The notes under the pieces: generated by a model
What the model was told of the DNA's origin: nothing
Databases searched by the model: none
What the model saw: only the letters and a program-made list of their open reading frames with translations
Origin: Platismatia glauca
Taxonomy: Eukaryota > Ascomycota > Lecanoromycetes > Lecanorales > Parmeliaceae
Length of the DNA stretch: 64,000 bases
Direction of reading: 5' to 3'
Assembly: GCA_963556305.1 (NCBI GenBank)
Contig: OY745772.1
Location: 186,001 to 250,000 of the forward strand
Program-made: the position numbers and the translations under genes
Part shown: piece by piece, positions 22,385-34,057 of the stretch
Numbering within the stretch: the first letter of the stretch is position 1
Layout of the letters: the number at the start of each line of letters is the position of its first letter

Positions 22385-25300
22385 GACTGCGGCGTTTTTG
22401 GTAGCGGGGGAAAGAGGGTGTGATTCTGAGACGTTGGGTGGGGTAAAAAATTTTAAGAGAAAGGAAATGCAAAAGGGAAAGAGCCTCCCTTATGTACTTT
22501 CTGTTGCGGATATCCACGCCTCGACTAACCTCAAAGGGAGATGGTCTTTTCAAGGCTGATCAAGAGCTAACCATGCACCCTATTCGCCTTCCGCTTCTAT
22601 CTTTGGGTCTACTGCCTGTCGTCCGGCAAATACAAGACGAATTGTCAGCACAAGCGTGCGCAGCGATCATTCACGGTGAAACCTGATGTCTGTATATGGG
22701 TACGGCAGCCGTCATCTCTTCTTCAGCATCACTTCACCTTCGATCCCACAGAGCTATCTCTTTCCTATTCGAAGTCTCAGAAAGATATTCTAACATCACC
22801 CAAGGTGTGAGCTTTGGCATTCTCGCTCTCATCGACATTAAGAATATGTTGTAACAACAAGGCCTTGACATCGTCGCAAATCGAACCAGAACAATGACCG
22901 AAGGCCTTGAAGCACTTGCGCTATCTTTACGTAACGCTGGCGGATGCTATATTTAGAACCACTTGTATTCAGGAAGCTCAGGCAGAATGGTGGCGCAAGT
23001 ATCCCACTGTTCTTGTCAATATCGCGCGTCGACATGATGCAGCCAGCAGACTCCAACTCAGCGGCCAAAGAAGCATGAAAGGGGGGTAAGCATGAGTTAC
23101 CAAGTCGAGGCGTAGTATTGTTTTGTAAAAAGTGCTAAATCTAGAGTTGGCATGGATGCAGCGACGAAAACATGAATTCCTCAGCTTACCCTATTTTTCC
23201 ACATTTTCCCAAATCGATTATTCCCCCTTGCTTACTATACTCTTACCTCATAAAAAAACGCGTGGTTGGCCCAGTATGTGCTTCCGAGTGCTTTTCAGTC
23301 CAGCTCATCAATGTCGTCCAAACCAATGGCGGTTTCCGCCTGGTTCCAACCAATTATTACTTTGAGACTGACGTTTGGTCTGGAATCAAGATAGTTGGCT
23401 TGACGGTAGTGCAGGTAACCGAAAAATGTTTTCGATACGAGAAGCGGTGTGTTGCGGGGTTACGCAATGTAGACGCCAGTTTTGCGTTTCTTGTTTTGAC
23501 CTCCTTATAGCACGAATTTGGTTGACAGCATGCTGAAGTCGCTAGCTCTATGAGCAGATCGTTAACAAGCATCCCCATGGGGACAGAAGTCCAGACTCCA
23601 GCGTCCTTGTAGATAAAGGTGGCTTGTGTAGAGCATGGGTTTTGCGCACCGTATCGTTCTCACTAATGCATTCGACGATAGATCTCGCACGGCTCTAGAA
23701 GTTGAAGGTCAATTCAGTAGTTCTGCTCTCACTTCATGTAAGGCAATGTGGCCGCTATGTCGGTTTAGTTATCAAAACATTATTTATGAAGCTGTTCAAA
23801 GTTCTTTCAATGTAGGTACGGGATGCGGTATTGAAATATGTCGTCGACGGTCCTCGGAGAAACTTATTTCCGAGCGCTGAAGTGGACCAGGGGGGATATA
23901 ATTCTACGCCATAGATCATTATGACCTTAATAGGCTTATACTGGTATCTATGACTTGCCATTGCAATATCGGCAATCCCTCACACATCCTATGCGCATCC
24001 CACTTTTCACTCGCTCTTCAACGGGGATGACGGAAACAGATTCGCCGTAATTATTTGGCACAGCAAATTCTGCAATCCCATAACTCGCTCGTATTGTAAA
24101 GACTGCGTGTCACTATCTTCATGATATTTCGGAGATACTTTATACATGTTTGCCAAATTTCATCCTGAGTGTGCTATGTATGGTACTTACTTTGTTAGGC
24201 TATTGAGCGAGAAAAGCCGCCGAGCTGGAACCGCAGTCCAGCCTTCACCCACCGAAGACCCCAAGACCCCAAGACCCTGAATACTGTCTCAACAGTACCG
24301 ACACGCATAGGAGAATGATAATGGTTCAAATTACAAGAAGAAATAAGAAAATGTGGTCAAAAAGGTCGAAAAATGCATCATAATACCGAAGTCTTGGAAA
24401 CAATGATTCTTGAATGAGAAATTTTGGAGCGAGGACTATATTCTCCCTAGGGCTTCTCGCAAGGTTGTGCTCCTCTTTGAATGTCTGGTTCTCTACGCCC
24501 GTTGAAGTAAACCAGTTGACTTTGAGAAGCTACCGCACTGTAAGCTCGGTTGCCGGTCGAGGAATCAAGGGCCAAATGCGACGCGTTCGATTGGATTCGG
24601 TTTGCATCTCGTACTGCTCTGAAGATGACTCCCAGGTAACTCGGAAAGGTCAGCGCTTGCAAATTGAGTTATAGAACTCCCTGGCGCTTTACCTCGCGAT
24701 ATCTGTGTCATCCAAACCAGAACGCTGACGTTCATCGATCCCTCGGATCTGGTCGACGGAAAGGTTTCATATGCCGTACAGCTCTGAGCATTGGTTTCAG
24801 TACAGATGCTGAGTGAGAGAAAAGGAGCTGGGGTCGTCATGAAGCCGATGTCTGAGGGACTTTGCGTGCATCTGTCGCTTGTGCTCGATGAAGTTACACT
24901 TTGAGGACCTACGAAGCTTGAACCGGCTAGAACAACGGTCGGCGTGCAGGTGTGCTTTATGCTATGTCTCAGCGATGCTTGGGCTGCGCATACTGTGACG
25001 ACTCTGATGAATGTTAGCGTAAGAAGTTTTGAGCCTTGACATGTCATACCGCATAAGTAGCATTGCAAATGTATAGATAGTCATGATTGATATTGATTTT
25101 CAGGTCTGAATTTCTGATGCTGAACTAATCTGTCATTCGCATGCAATGGGTTCAGAGAAATGATTCATTTTTGACTCCACAATATGCGTTTTTGGCTCTC
25201 CACTAGTCTCACGACAACAATTCCTTGACCTACTCTTGCTGACTGCAAAGTGGTGCAGTGATGGAAACTTAACATGCGCATGCCAGATTTGGCCAAAACA

Positions 25301-25433
25301 TGACTTCTTTTCCTTAGATCCGGGTCAATCTTTTCCTATTGAAAAAGCGTGGAACTAGGATGGGCATGGTCGAGATGTATGTCTCATTTTGCTTGTCTTC
25401 ATGTTTCAAATTAGGTCCTGCCTTTATTCTAAT
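22385..25433. other. Long gene-poor stretch
   Basis: No confident gene in 3 kb. One - strand frame (24565-25068, 167 codons) is Ser/Thr/Cys-rich with a weakly hydrophobic start and could be part of a secreted protein, but splice sites and homology were not recognised. A short CCCAAGA-type tandem is at about 24251-24275. Confidence 0.4.
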
Positions 25434-27269
25434 TTACAAAGATTGAATGGCAAGAACAGCAACACAGCAAGGCTGGTATTCCAATTCCAAGAATCGGACA
25501 TTGTGACTCGCGTTGGCCTGCACCAGCGTCCAAATATCGTCCCGAAGATCAGCCTGGGTAGAGACTGTGGCAGTCAGCGGCATCACTTTTAATAGGCATT
25601 TAACCCATACCTGCAACGAGTATGGCACCAGTTTCCCTTCCGGTCAACGAGATTGTCTTGCCATGGGAGTCTTTATCAAATTCACCACGAATTTCACGCA
25701 TCACGATATCACGCGGATCGAAACAGCAATCACGATGGAAAACACGCCCGTGTTCCCCTTCGAATTGACGTCCTATCGACCGTCGCTCGCACCAGATGGA
25801 TATTTTCAATATCTAATAGAATTGAGTATAGTATAACTCATTCCTTGGGCAGGACTCACTCGTTTAGATTCATCCGTGGCAAGCGCATTGTCGATCAGAT
25901 CTTTTGCAACTAGCTCATCACCTAAGGAGTCCATCAGCGTTTGTCTTCTACTAGGTAAAGTTGCATACCTTCCCCCTTCAGCTGCCACACTACATGAACC
26001 CTCCGTGTCACGACTTCGCATCTCTCGTCTCTGTCGAGGAGTTCTTTCAAGTGAGGTAGTACTGCAGCGATCCCGAACCCTGTCGCTATCAGGAGCACGG
26101 TGTCATACTCCTTCGTCGACGTAGGTGTCCCGTGTGGTCCGCTGTAGAGCACAAGATGCCTTGTTCCCTCTGAAGATCTCTTTGTGTAGCGGAGTAGCCG
26201 ATGTGTGAACCTGTCTCGGGGCTCGACAAGCAAATGGACTGAAGTCAACTTTGGTGTTGACGATACATCCACCGCCCAAGATACTATCATGAACGGATGA
26301 CTCTCTAAAAGCGCACGGCAGTCGACCCCTGGAAGCCGAATATTGATATACTGCCCAGCTCGAATATTTCAGGGCCTTGGAACTTGGATCTTGATTCAGG
26401 TGGTATCACAAATAACGTCGAAATTCGCTCGAGAAACGTCGCGATGGAAGGTCAAGTACCGATAGAGTATCCACAGGAGTTCGAGAAGAGTGGTCACGAC
26501 AAATATCCCGCATGAGATGTATATGCACAAGCTCGGAAATGCCAATTTGGTTTTGACATACCGCCACATCGCATAAACACCGAGCACCGCACAAGCTTGA
26601 TGGGCTTGTAGAAACGGCTCGTAGCTCCGTCGACGAATGCACTGCGCGAAGGCAAAGGAAAGTAGGATTAATGACGAGACGCTCCGATTGTTCTTAGTAA
26701 CGCTCAACAGGAGCGGTGGATCAATCTTACAATAAGCGCATATGGACGAGGAAACCATGCGAGCGCGTTCCACTGACCTCCGAATACGCTGAATAATGCG
26801 TAAGCAGCACTTAGCAAAACCGAGGTAACTGCCGCAGATCCGTGAACAGTATGTAGGTCATACGAGGAGACCCCTAAAAGTTCTGCTAGGAGGTCGAGGT
26901 GCGGTCCAAAGTATAGAGGCATTAATTGATCACCAAAAAGATACCTGTGCGTTTGCTTGCCTCCACCACTGACCGTATTCGATAGGCACTGCAGAAGATA
27001 TTGGTGAGGATGTAGATACAGTGGAGAATGAAACCTCTGAGAGACCATGGCCCAACTAGACGGTGGCGTTGCAGGATGAAATGGTGTAGAATGTGCCGCA
27101 AAATCCAGGCAGTGAACGTCTGCAGTATTGAGCATAAATGAATACAGAAGTTGATTGTGGTCAAGACGGCAAAAAGGCTTCCGGCTACAATTGCATAAAT
27201 TCGAGTCACATCCATACCTGCCGGATGTTTCAGATGATCGTCGGTGATGCGACCCAGACTAAAAGTCAA
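25434..27269 (-). pseudogene. Ferric reductase / NADPH oxidase-like (FRE), broken
   Basis: Ferric reductases carry electrons across the membrane by heme and FAD/NADPH domains. Reading leftward: membrane segments (IYAIVAGSLFAVLTTINF), PLYFGPHLDLLAELLGVS, a heme-type HTVHGSAAV, RRRSYEPFLQAHQACAVLG, an FAD-loop AGQYINIRLPG, HPFMIVSW, the NADPH-loop TVLLIATGFGIAA and the family end FLELEYQP. C-terminal introns are visible (GGAG donors near 25975 and 25860; GCAG/GTATGG near 25615). Lesions are a one-base loss near 26920 (FLVIN then MPLYF) and two TGA stops at 26396-26398 and 26369-26371. FRE genes are recurrent Starship cargo. It is divergent from the MADS-box-like gene at 27432. Confidence 0.72.
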
Positions 27270-27431
27270 TGAAGCAAGGTCCCATCCCCGGAGAGTGATA
27301 TCTAGCGAAGGTGTTGTGCCAGAAATGGCGCGTCGGCCTCCTGTAACGCTTTACCAGTGTTTCACAATCTGGATCCACTACAAAACGGCTCAGAACTCCC
27401 GAAGGACGAGTGAATTGGGACCTCGATAAAA

Positions 27432-28287
27432 ATGGCAGCTTCCAAATGTACCAAAACGGCACCATGGCAAGGCAGGAGAGAGAACGTCATGTTCAACAAA
27501 CGACGCCGCAGCTTGTTCAAGAAAGCCAATGAGCTATCAGTGAAGACAGGTACAGAGCTGTATATCGTAATGCACAGAGGAGGGCGCTACTTCACCTACA
27601 ACTCTACGGACCGGCAAGGGTGGCCGCCCTGCCAGAACGACGTGGTTTGAGCTCCTCCCCAAGGAACATATCCAATCACTAAGCATCGAATTCTAGGAAA
27701 CAAACTACCCAATCACAGAACGCCAAGTTCCGTCGGACTTCCACGCTGTCCATTCATCGGGACGTAACGCACGACAACAGCCAAAGCCCCAGAAAACCTA
27801 TCACGAGGTCGTGGGAGGGGGTGATCCCGAGCAATATCAACAGTCGATTTCTAGACCCACCGGAAGAGCACACGTCTCTCCACCTTCCAGTCCCACGATG
27901 GATGATTATTCCAGCCCAGACTTCGAAACAACAGCACTCCTTCTTGCTGTAGAGAACGGCAATATTAGTCCCAACCACGGAGAAGGAAAGCATTCTGCTG
28001 ATGGGGAAAGCGAAGTGACGAATGAACTCGGGTGCTCAAGCTGGGACGCTGGTGTTGAAAATAATTTTCAGCTCTTTGAACGTCATGATACTACCACAGG
28101 CCTTATGCAAGCGGGTCTCGGTTCTGTTACTGAAGATGCAAAAGGGTTTTCTGGCTTGCAGGACTATATGAACAAGGGACAAAGGAAAAGCTGCTGCGAC
28201 ATAATGTCAGCTCCAGTGCCAGGGCGGCGCAAGTTTATCGTCCCCAAGCTTCCAGATTTCAGCAATCTACTAGAGCGATGTACATGA
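27432..28287 (+). CDS. MADS-box-like protein, two exons
   Basis: MADS-box proteins are dimeric DNA-binding transcription factors. Residues 15-60 match a short SRF-type MADS domain: GRRENVMFNKRRRSLFKKANELSV, then TELYIVMHRGGRYFTY. A 52-nt intron (27645-27696, GTTTGA...TCTAG) ends exon 1 after PPCQNDV and opens exon 2 with ETNYPITERQVPSDF, total 267 residues with consistent phase. The rest is polar and lacks a recognised domain. Its intron sits at the same place as in the gene at 34058. The donor is weak, but the alternative is an immediate stop. Confidence 0.65.
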
Positions 28288-28690
28288 TCAATGAAAAGTT
28301 TCGGTCGAACTTGAAACATACCAAAAGTAGTAAATCACCAGATTGCCATAAATCTCTGCTGCTGCTTCAATGCCGTTAGGTGGCATTGCCCAATTGCGGC
28401 GAGGACGTGTTTCACGCTAAACTCGGACGGCCGTCGTGTCTAGCTCCCGAAGTCGATCACGGTATCTCTCTGCTTGCTTCCAAAGCGTTACGGGAGAGTA
28501 TGAAATGAACTCTTAAAGGGTATGGATCCCCGATGCATAGTTTACTTCCATATCGAAAGACACGGAAGAAAAGAATGGCCGATAAACCACAACGCGCGTC
28601 AAAGGCAAAACTCACGGCTCCACTTGAAAAGTTTCCTCGCTGATGACTCTATAGCATCCGCGCCCATTCTCATCGCCTAGACATAAAATC

Positions 28691-29272
28691 ATGAATCCCT
28701 GCCCTCCAGGTGCACTTTGCCACTCCAGGATCGAGACTATCACGCAGCAGCTCCGAGATACCGCAGTCCAGCGTGATCTGGGCCAGAGTAGTCTGCATCA
28801 GCTGAGTCAGAAGTACGATAAGTTAAGCGAGCAAAACATCCATCTCAGCCAAGATTATAACGTCACGGCTGAACACCGTCGCAGAGGCGACGCCGCGTAT
28901 CGAGAACTGGAAAAGGCTTTTAGACAAGTACAAACCAGTCTCAGCGGAGCCGTCCAAGACTGTCAGAATATGCACGCCCGTCTCGAGCAGCAAAGGATGT
29001 CTGTTCAACAGTCAGACGCCCGATTAGACTATATTCTCTCCACAACAAAAATGCTTGGTCAATCACTTTATTTCTTGACCATCGATAAGTCCGATCTTCC
29101 TGATGACCAGAAGCGGCAACAGAAGGGGCTCGATTACGCAGAAGTCAAAATCGAGAGGGATCTGCTTCGCGTTGAACGAGACGAGTTGAAGGCCGCTCTG
29201 GCGAAGGAACGGGAGAGGAACGCTTCAGGGGGTTTCAGACCGATGCATTTGAAAGGGGACTGGGGCTGTTGA
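28691..29272 (+). CDS. Coiled-coil protein of unknown function
   Basis: A single exon of 193 codons starts MNPCPPGALCHSRIETITQQ and is predicted helical with heptads throughout (QKYDKLSEQNIHLSQDY, AYRELEKAFRQVQTSL, ERDLLRVERDELKAALAKE). It resembles the 17.2-17.9 kb protein in style but no alignable block was seen. Upstream, 28288-28690 holds no gene. Confidence 0.5.
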   Translation: MNPCPPGALCHSRIETITQQLRDTAVQRDLGQSSLHQLSQKYDKLSEQNIHLSQDYNVTAEHRRRGDAAYRELEKAFRQVQTSLSGAVQDCQNMHARLEQQRMSVQQSDARLDYILSTTKMLGQSLYFLTIDKSDLPDDQKRQQKGLDYAEVKIERDLLRVERDELKAALAKERERNASGGFRPMHLKGDWGC

Positions 29273-29417
29273 CGGAAGCGTTGGGTCACTGTCACTTGTA
29301 TTTATTTGGACTGCCCCATCTGGCTACGGAAATTCAATTCTTGTTCTAGCTACCAAAGACAAAAATGCCAGCTGCCGCCCTGCGGCGCTGCTCCCTGGAT
29401 CCATCTCAATGCCACCA

Positions 29418-30011
29418 CTAAGACCAAATGGACAGCGCTGCTCCCGTCAGAATCAGAAGGATTACAATCACGGCAACGCGAGAAGCGCGTCTCCCGTGTG
29501 ACCCCGAGCTTGAAAAGCTGCTATAGCTTTTGGGCGTTCCTTTAGCGCTGACTCTAGAGTTTGATGGCTTTAACGAGGCACTGGTAAGTGGGGTAGCAAT
29601 GGAGCAAATTGTAGGACGGTGAACAACGGAAGAGTGGTTGCCGAATCCCAAGGTGAAATTAGTACCGTTTTTGCCAGTCCACCCTTGAGTAGGTACAGGT
29701 TGGAAAGGATAGTATGGACCGATGACTGTTGGCCGAAGACTCGTGCGATACTGTTTCCCTAAGGGGGTCTCCGTACTCTTTCGTGCTGCACTCATCGTGG
29801 TATATACTCCATGGTATTGAATGTCCACATCCGCTTCTAGAAAATAGAGTGACGTGGTCGACCGGGGGAATACGGCTTCAGGTGTAGAGCCAACATCTGA
29901 ATAGAGCACGTACTTTGGAGTGCGGTGATCGCGTGGTATGTGTGCATGTGCATGACGCGCATCGTAGAGTTGTAGAGCTGATGCGATTAGCGCAAAGTCT
30001 GCGAGCTGCAT
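29418..30011 (-). CDS. Putative membrane or secreted protein, unknown
   Basis: 197 codons from an ATG at 30011. The first about 22 residues (MQLADFALIASALQLYDARH) could be a weak signal sequence. A C-terminal hydrophobic segment VAVIVILLILTGAALSI follows a basic Ser-rich stretch, suggesting a type I or tail-anchored membrane protein. There are possible N-glycosylation sites (NGTN, NHSS). No family recognised. Confidence 0.4.
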   Translation of the reverse strand: MQLADFALIASALQLYDARHAHAHIPRDHRTPKYVLYSDVGSTPEAVFPRSTTSLYFLEADVDIQYHGVYTTMSAARKSTETPLGKQYRTSLRPTVIGPYYPFQPVPTQGWTGKNGTNFTLGFGNHSSVVHRPTICSIATPLTSASLKPSNSRVSAKGTPKSYSSFSSSGSHGRRASRVAVIVILLILTGAALSIWS

Positions 30012-30314
30012 ATTCTAGCCCTAGAGTATGTGAGACGAGGAGGAGCTTTTTGAACGACCCGGTGTGGCAAGGTTCAGAATTATTGTAGTCAGTACTTGCC
30101 CAAAGTAGCGGACAGATTTTGGAGCCGAGGAGATGCGTCGCAGCTTTGATCTCAATGCGATAGGGTGTCTCTCGTAATGAGGTCAAAATTGGTGTCAAGC
30201 CCGGACTTCAAACCACGGAAGCATAAAAGGCCTATGGAGCCAAAAGTGGTACAGGAATATCATTCATGTCCATAACCGGACGGTACCTGTATTGGCACAA
30301 TCGTGCATCGGCTG

Positions 30315-30323
30315 TATATAAAT
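30315..30323 (+). promoter_or_regulatory. TATA-box-like element before the 517-residue gene
   Basis: TATATAAAT is located 101-109 bases before the ATG at 30424, a normal fungal spacing. Assigned from position and motif only. Confidence 0.4.
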
Positions 30324-30423
30324 GGCCTTGAGACTGAACTTGGTCTCGATTTATATTTGCTAAGGACGCAATTCTATTACCCGTACCTATCACGGTCGTG
30401 AAATCACCGTAGTCCGTGCCCCG

Positions 30424-31977
30424 ATGCCTGCCATCACCAAACGTGCACTCGATGAGAGGAAGAACAAACTGCGACATAGTAAGGCCGAGAAGGAGAAGAA
30501 TGCCGCCGCTACATTGCAAGATCTAGCGTCATTGCAAGGCGAAGTCGAGGCGCTTGAGAAGCAGGCCGATCCTGAGAAGGCAAACAAAATTGCGGTCAAA
30601 AAAAAGAGACTGCAAGACGCTGACAAGCTACTCGGTGACCTCCAACGAGAAAAAGACGAAGTGGAGGCGGAAGAAAAGAGAACAAATGACATGATACCAA
30701 TGGATGAGGAGGAGATAGGGCAGGCTCCGACTTCTAACCCTGAAGAGGAGAACGTCTCTTCTGCGGCTCAAGACCTAGAATTAACCGACCAGGCCGAAGA
30801 GCATCCTAGCCGCAACAATCTCAGTCAGGCAGGTGGCAACGACAACAACAAGGATAAGGAAAATGACAGCGACAATGGCAGTGGGAACGGAAATGCGGCG
30901 TACCCGACTCCAGTTCCAAGCGACAACGAAGAGGATGAGATGCCCGTGATGACTGTTTCTGATTATAAGAGTCGCACGGGAAGACCTTCGACAGGTCGTG
31001 AAGTGATAGCATGGAAACCTGGTGGCGGTCGTCGGGGAGACGTAGTTATCACAAGATACGGGCCAAAGAGTCACCCTATGTTTAGAATCGAGCGCGCCTC
31101 TGAAGTTGATGGTTTCGACTCAGAAAAAATCCCTGACATCACCAACACCGAGCCACAGCCTTACAGGACTGGCGAGCAAAAACAAGGTAGGAAATGGTGC
31201 TACAATTACAAGCACGTTGACGGCATTGTTGCTGTCGCTTACACGCCTATGGATGACGATAAGCCACTAGAGACGATAAATCCGGCTTGGTACGCTAGGC
31301 ATCCAAAGAAGAGATATGCTGAAACTCAGATTCTGATACAATGGAAGAACATTGCTGGCGAGGAGGGGAAAAAGCCGAGGACTTGGGAGACTCGAACGAC
31401 CGCAAGGCGCGTTTGTCCGATGAGGGGGAAGAAAGGGGAAGCGGACAAGATGTTCTATGAGCGAGCAAAGGAATGCGAAACGAAGTATGCTATATGGCTT
31501 AAAGACAATTCGATGGGAAGGGATATCACCATGACACCATCTCCTCTTGAAGGAGTATCAATAAAGGTCAAAGAGGAATCAGAGGCCGAAGATGAGTCAA
31601 TGGCCGACGAGGATTCAGAGGTCGAACTCAAGTCATCAGGGGAAGAGGCCGGAACCGGGTGTGAGCGGCGCTCCAAGTCCGTGGGATTCAAAGAACGGTC
31701 CCCAGTGCTGAGAAACTCATCTCACGCTAAATGGTCATCCCTTAAACCTCCAAAGTCGACAAGTGCAACAAAGATTAAGGAGAAAGATGCACAGCCTGAG
31801 GAGATTGATTCGGCATCCGCGACTTCACAGGCTACCAGCGCGCCACCATTGAACAAAGACGAGTGGTTGGAGAATTACTGCGAGCTATTCGGCCCAAAGG
31901 AGGGAATGGACGAGGATAAACAAGCAAAAATGGTAAATGCTTGGATCAAGGCCAAAAAAGCGGCAGCTAGTGCTTGA
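30424..31977 (+). CDS. Hypothetical 517-residue charged protein
   Basis: A long intron-less frame. Residues 1-100 are a Lys/Glu-rich coiled coil (KNKLRHSKAEKEKNAAATLQ). An acidic, Asn/Asp-rich linker follows. A central ordered region of about 170 residues has REVIAWKPGGGRRGDVVITR, GRKWCYNYKHVDGIVAVAY and KRYAETQILIQWKNI. A Ser/Glu-rich tail ends with DEWLENYCELFGPKEGMDED. The open frame is well preserved in a region full of broken genes, suggesting a recent or selected gene. No known domain was recognised. Confidence 0.6.
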   Translation: MPAITKRALDERKNKLRHSKAEKEKNAAATLQDLASLQGEVEALEKQADPEKANKIAVKKKRLQDADKLLGDLQREKDEVEAEEKRTNDMIPMDEEEIGQAPTSNPEEENVSSAAQDLELTDQAEEHPSRNNLSQAGGNDNNKDKENDSDNGSGNGNAAYPTPVPSDNEEDEMPVMTVSDYKSRTGRPSTGREVIAWKPGGGRRGDVVITRYGPKSHPMFRIERASEVDGFDSEKIPDITNTEPQPYRTGEQKQGRKWCYNYKHVDGIVAVAYTPMDDDKPLETINPAWYARHPKKRYAETQILIQWKNIAGEEGKKPRTWETRTTARRVCPMRGKKGEADKMFYERAKECETKYAIWLKDNSMGRDITMTPSPLEGVSIKVKEESEAEDESMADEDSEVELKSSGEEAGTGCERRSKSVGFKERSPVLRNSSHAKWSSLKPPKSTSATKIKEKDAQPEEIDSASATSQATSAPPLNKDEWLENYCELFGPKEGMDEDKQAKMVNAWIKAKKAAASA

Positions 31978-32001
31978 ATAGGCTAGCGTGAACTTTCTTA
32001 A

Positions 32002-32027
32002 CCCCCAGCTGGCTGGGGCTCTTTTTT
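32002..32027 (+). other. GC hairpin followed by a T-run after the 517-residue gene
   Basis: CCCCAG-CTGG-CTGGGG followed by CTCTTTTTT begins 25 bases after the stop codon. It has the form of a bacterial intrinsic terminator, but fungi do not use these, so it is recorded only as a structure in the 3' untranslated region. Confidence 0.4.
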
Positions 32028-32029
32028 AT

Positions 32030-32736
32030 AGGGAGTTTATATAGCAACATCTACCCTTTCAAGTCAAATCCTACGTCCTATAAGCACCATTTTCCTGTGT
32101 TCCTATCTTCTCATTCTGAAAGACGACACCAATTGCACGCGCTGCCTCACACATTTCTATCAGCGTTATCATACATACTGAGCGTCACCCTCCGACCGTT
32201 TCTTCCCTCCGTCTTCTGGTGGAGCAGTCACGAGTCGTGCCCGCTGTTTAAGTATATAGACAGCTTTAACATGTTCCAAAATACCTTGACCGCCAAGTAT
32301 CATGCCGTCAAGTTTCAAGCTCTTCTCCCAGTCTCTTCGTTGTGACGGGGAAATGGAGGAGGTCGTGAGTAATTGTGGGGCTTGTTTCTCTCCTCGGATC
32401 CCAAGCTGCAAAAACTTTCATCGACGACTGTGGGGAGGTCGTTAAGAGTCTTTCTCTTGTGGGTTCCCGGCGTTAAGAAGTTGGCTATAAAGTCTGACGG
32501 AGCTGTCGAGGTCTGACTTAGAGATTTGCTATGCATAGATTCAAGGTACATGGAAAGCGCAAAGTTAGATTGTGGGGCGGACTTTCTTCGTGACATAAAC
32601 ACGCCAATACCTGTCTCACAGTATGAACTTAGAAAAGAAAATTTTTTCAATCGTCTTTCGTCTACAGTATCACTCCTACTAGGTTCATAGAGAGGATCAC
32701 TAGCAATACAATGGAGCAGCTTCCGCACCTTCCGAA
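32030..32736. other. No recognisable gene
   Basis: A - strand frame (32315-32728) continues from the methyltransferase remnant but shows no motif. Probably degenerate or non-coding. Confidence 0.35.
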
Positions 32737-33450
32737 TTATTCCAATACCGCTTCGATGATACTTTCAGCATCTTGGGAAGCTGACCAGATCTTGGAAATC
32801 CTAAGTCCGCTAGACTTCAGCAAATCCTCCCATTGCGTCTCAGTCCGCTCCATACCCACACATACTGCCATCATGTTGATGTCCAAGAAGGTAGCGTAGA
32901 CGCTTGACCCACGATCTCGGAGAAAAAGCTCGTTTATGAGAAGCTTTGAGTAGTCCTTCTTCATTGCGGAGGCAGTATGTTGCAATATCTCTCGACATTT
33001 CGTGTCCGGCCAATCGTGAAGAACGTTACGGAGATAGTAGGCTCGAGCGCCTAATAGAATCCATCAGCACGTACAGACTCGATATTGGATCAAGAGTTCC
33101 TCTCACCTCGGATCAGCTGCGGGGTGAAGAAGTTGTATGCCATGGCCTCTGTATTAGGCGCCGCAGTGATCTGACTGATTGTTTCTGGAAGATCCTGAAG
33201 AATCATGCGTCCGGGAAGGTCAGGATACCTCTTCTTGATCTCTTGAACCTCATGGCCGTAACCCCCGCCAACATCAACAAACATGACCGCGCTGTCTTCG
33301 CCGGAGAACCCCGTCACCAATTCCCGTTCCAAAGAGAAGAACTCCAACCAGCTCTGCCGACCTTGGCGCTGGCTTGTCATTTAGTTATTAAATGCTTCCA
33401 GAAACTTGGGGTTCTTGGTCAAGAAATCGAAAAAGGGCTCATTGTAATCT
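32737..33450 (-). pseudogene. COMT-type O-methyltransferase, C-terminal remnant
   Basis: Fungal SAM-dependent O-methyltransferases of this type act mostly in secondary metabolism. The SAM-binding motif FVDVGGGYGHEVQEIKKRYP is present, then PGRMILQDLPETI. A 56-nt intron (33051-33106) leads to GARAYYLRNVLHDWPDTKC and a C-terminal ERTETQWEDLLKSSG. Upstream, LTKNPKFLEAFNN is followed by an in-frame TAA, so the N-terminal dimerisation half is cut off. The intact gene at 42.1-43.6 kb is the same family but not an obvious close copy. Confidence 0.75.
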
Positions 33451-34057
33451 TTTTATGGATAACAAAGGATGTTTGACATCGTAAATTGAGGCTATATCTC
33501 ATTCCCATGATTTGAAAAGGTAGTGAAATAATCTAGCATGCCTTACGAAAAACTAGGGGTTGGTGCACCCTTCGGGTAATGTGATATCACTCAGACATTA
33601 GCACGGAGCCTTCCCCAAGCTCATTACTCCAACGTCACCGTTGTGCAGGAGGCTGGAATAAAATAGAGGAGGGATACAAGACAAGCTGCCAGCCTTGCTC
33701 ATACAACCTCTGTCGTCAGGAGCTCAGAACCTCCGGGAGTGCCAATAATGCTCTCTCACCACCGCATATGTATTGGAATTGACGTTTTGAAAGGTGACAG
33801 GGGAAGATAGAAGAAATCCACAAGTAATTAGACGGTGTCCCCACTCTCCCAGTGCCAGAATCGGAGCGCAAGGAACGGGGCCAAAATTGAAACTCGAGGG
33901 ACGGTCCAAAAATGGAGTACAGAAGTGCGAGGATGACGAGATAAAGATATTCCAAAGTGGAGCAGGAAGTTCAGAGATATATTGGTGCTCGTCTTTAATA
34001 TTTTCGTTCGCCCGTTCTCTGCTAAGGACGTTGTTGAATGAACAGGAAAGGTAGAAA

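Noticed and set aside
24565..25068. Secreted Ser/Thr-rich protein
   Set aside because: Only a weak hydrophobic start and no splice signals or family pattern; kept as a note in the gene-poor stretch.
32002..32027. Bacterial-type intrinsic terminator as a sign of bacterial origin
   Set aside because: The surrounding genes are spliced and fungal; one hairpin with a T-run can arise by chance.
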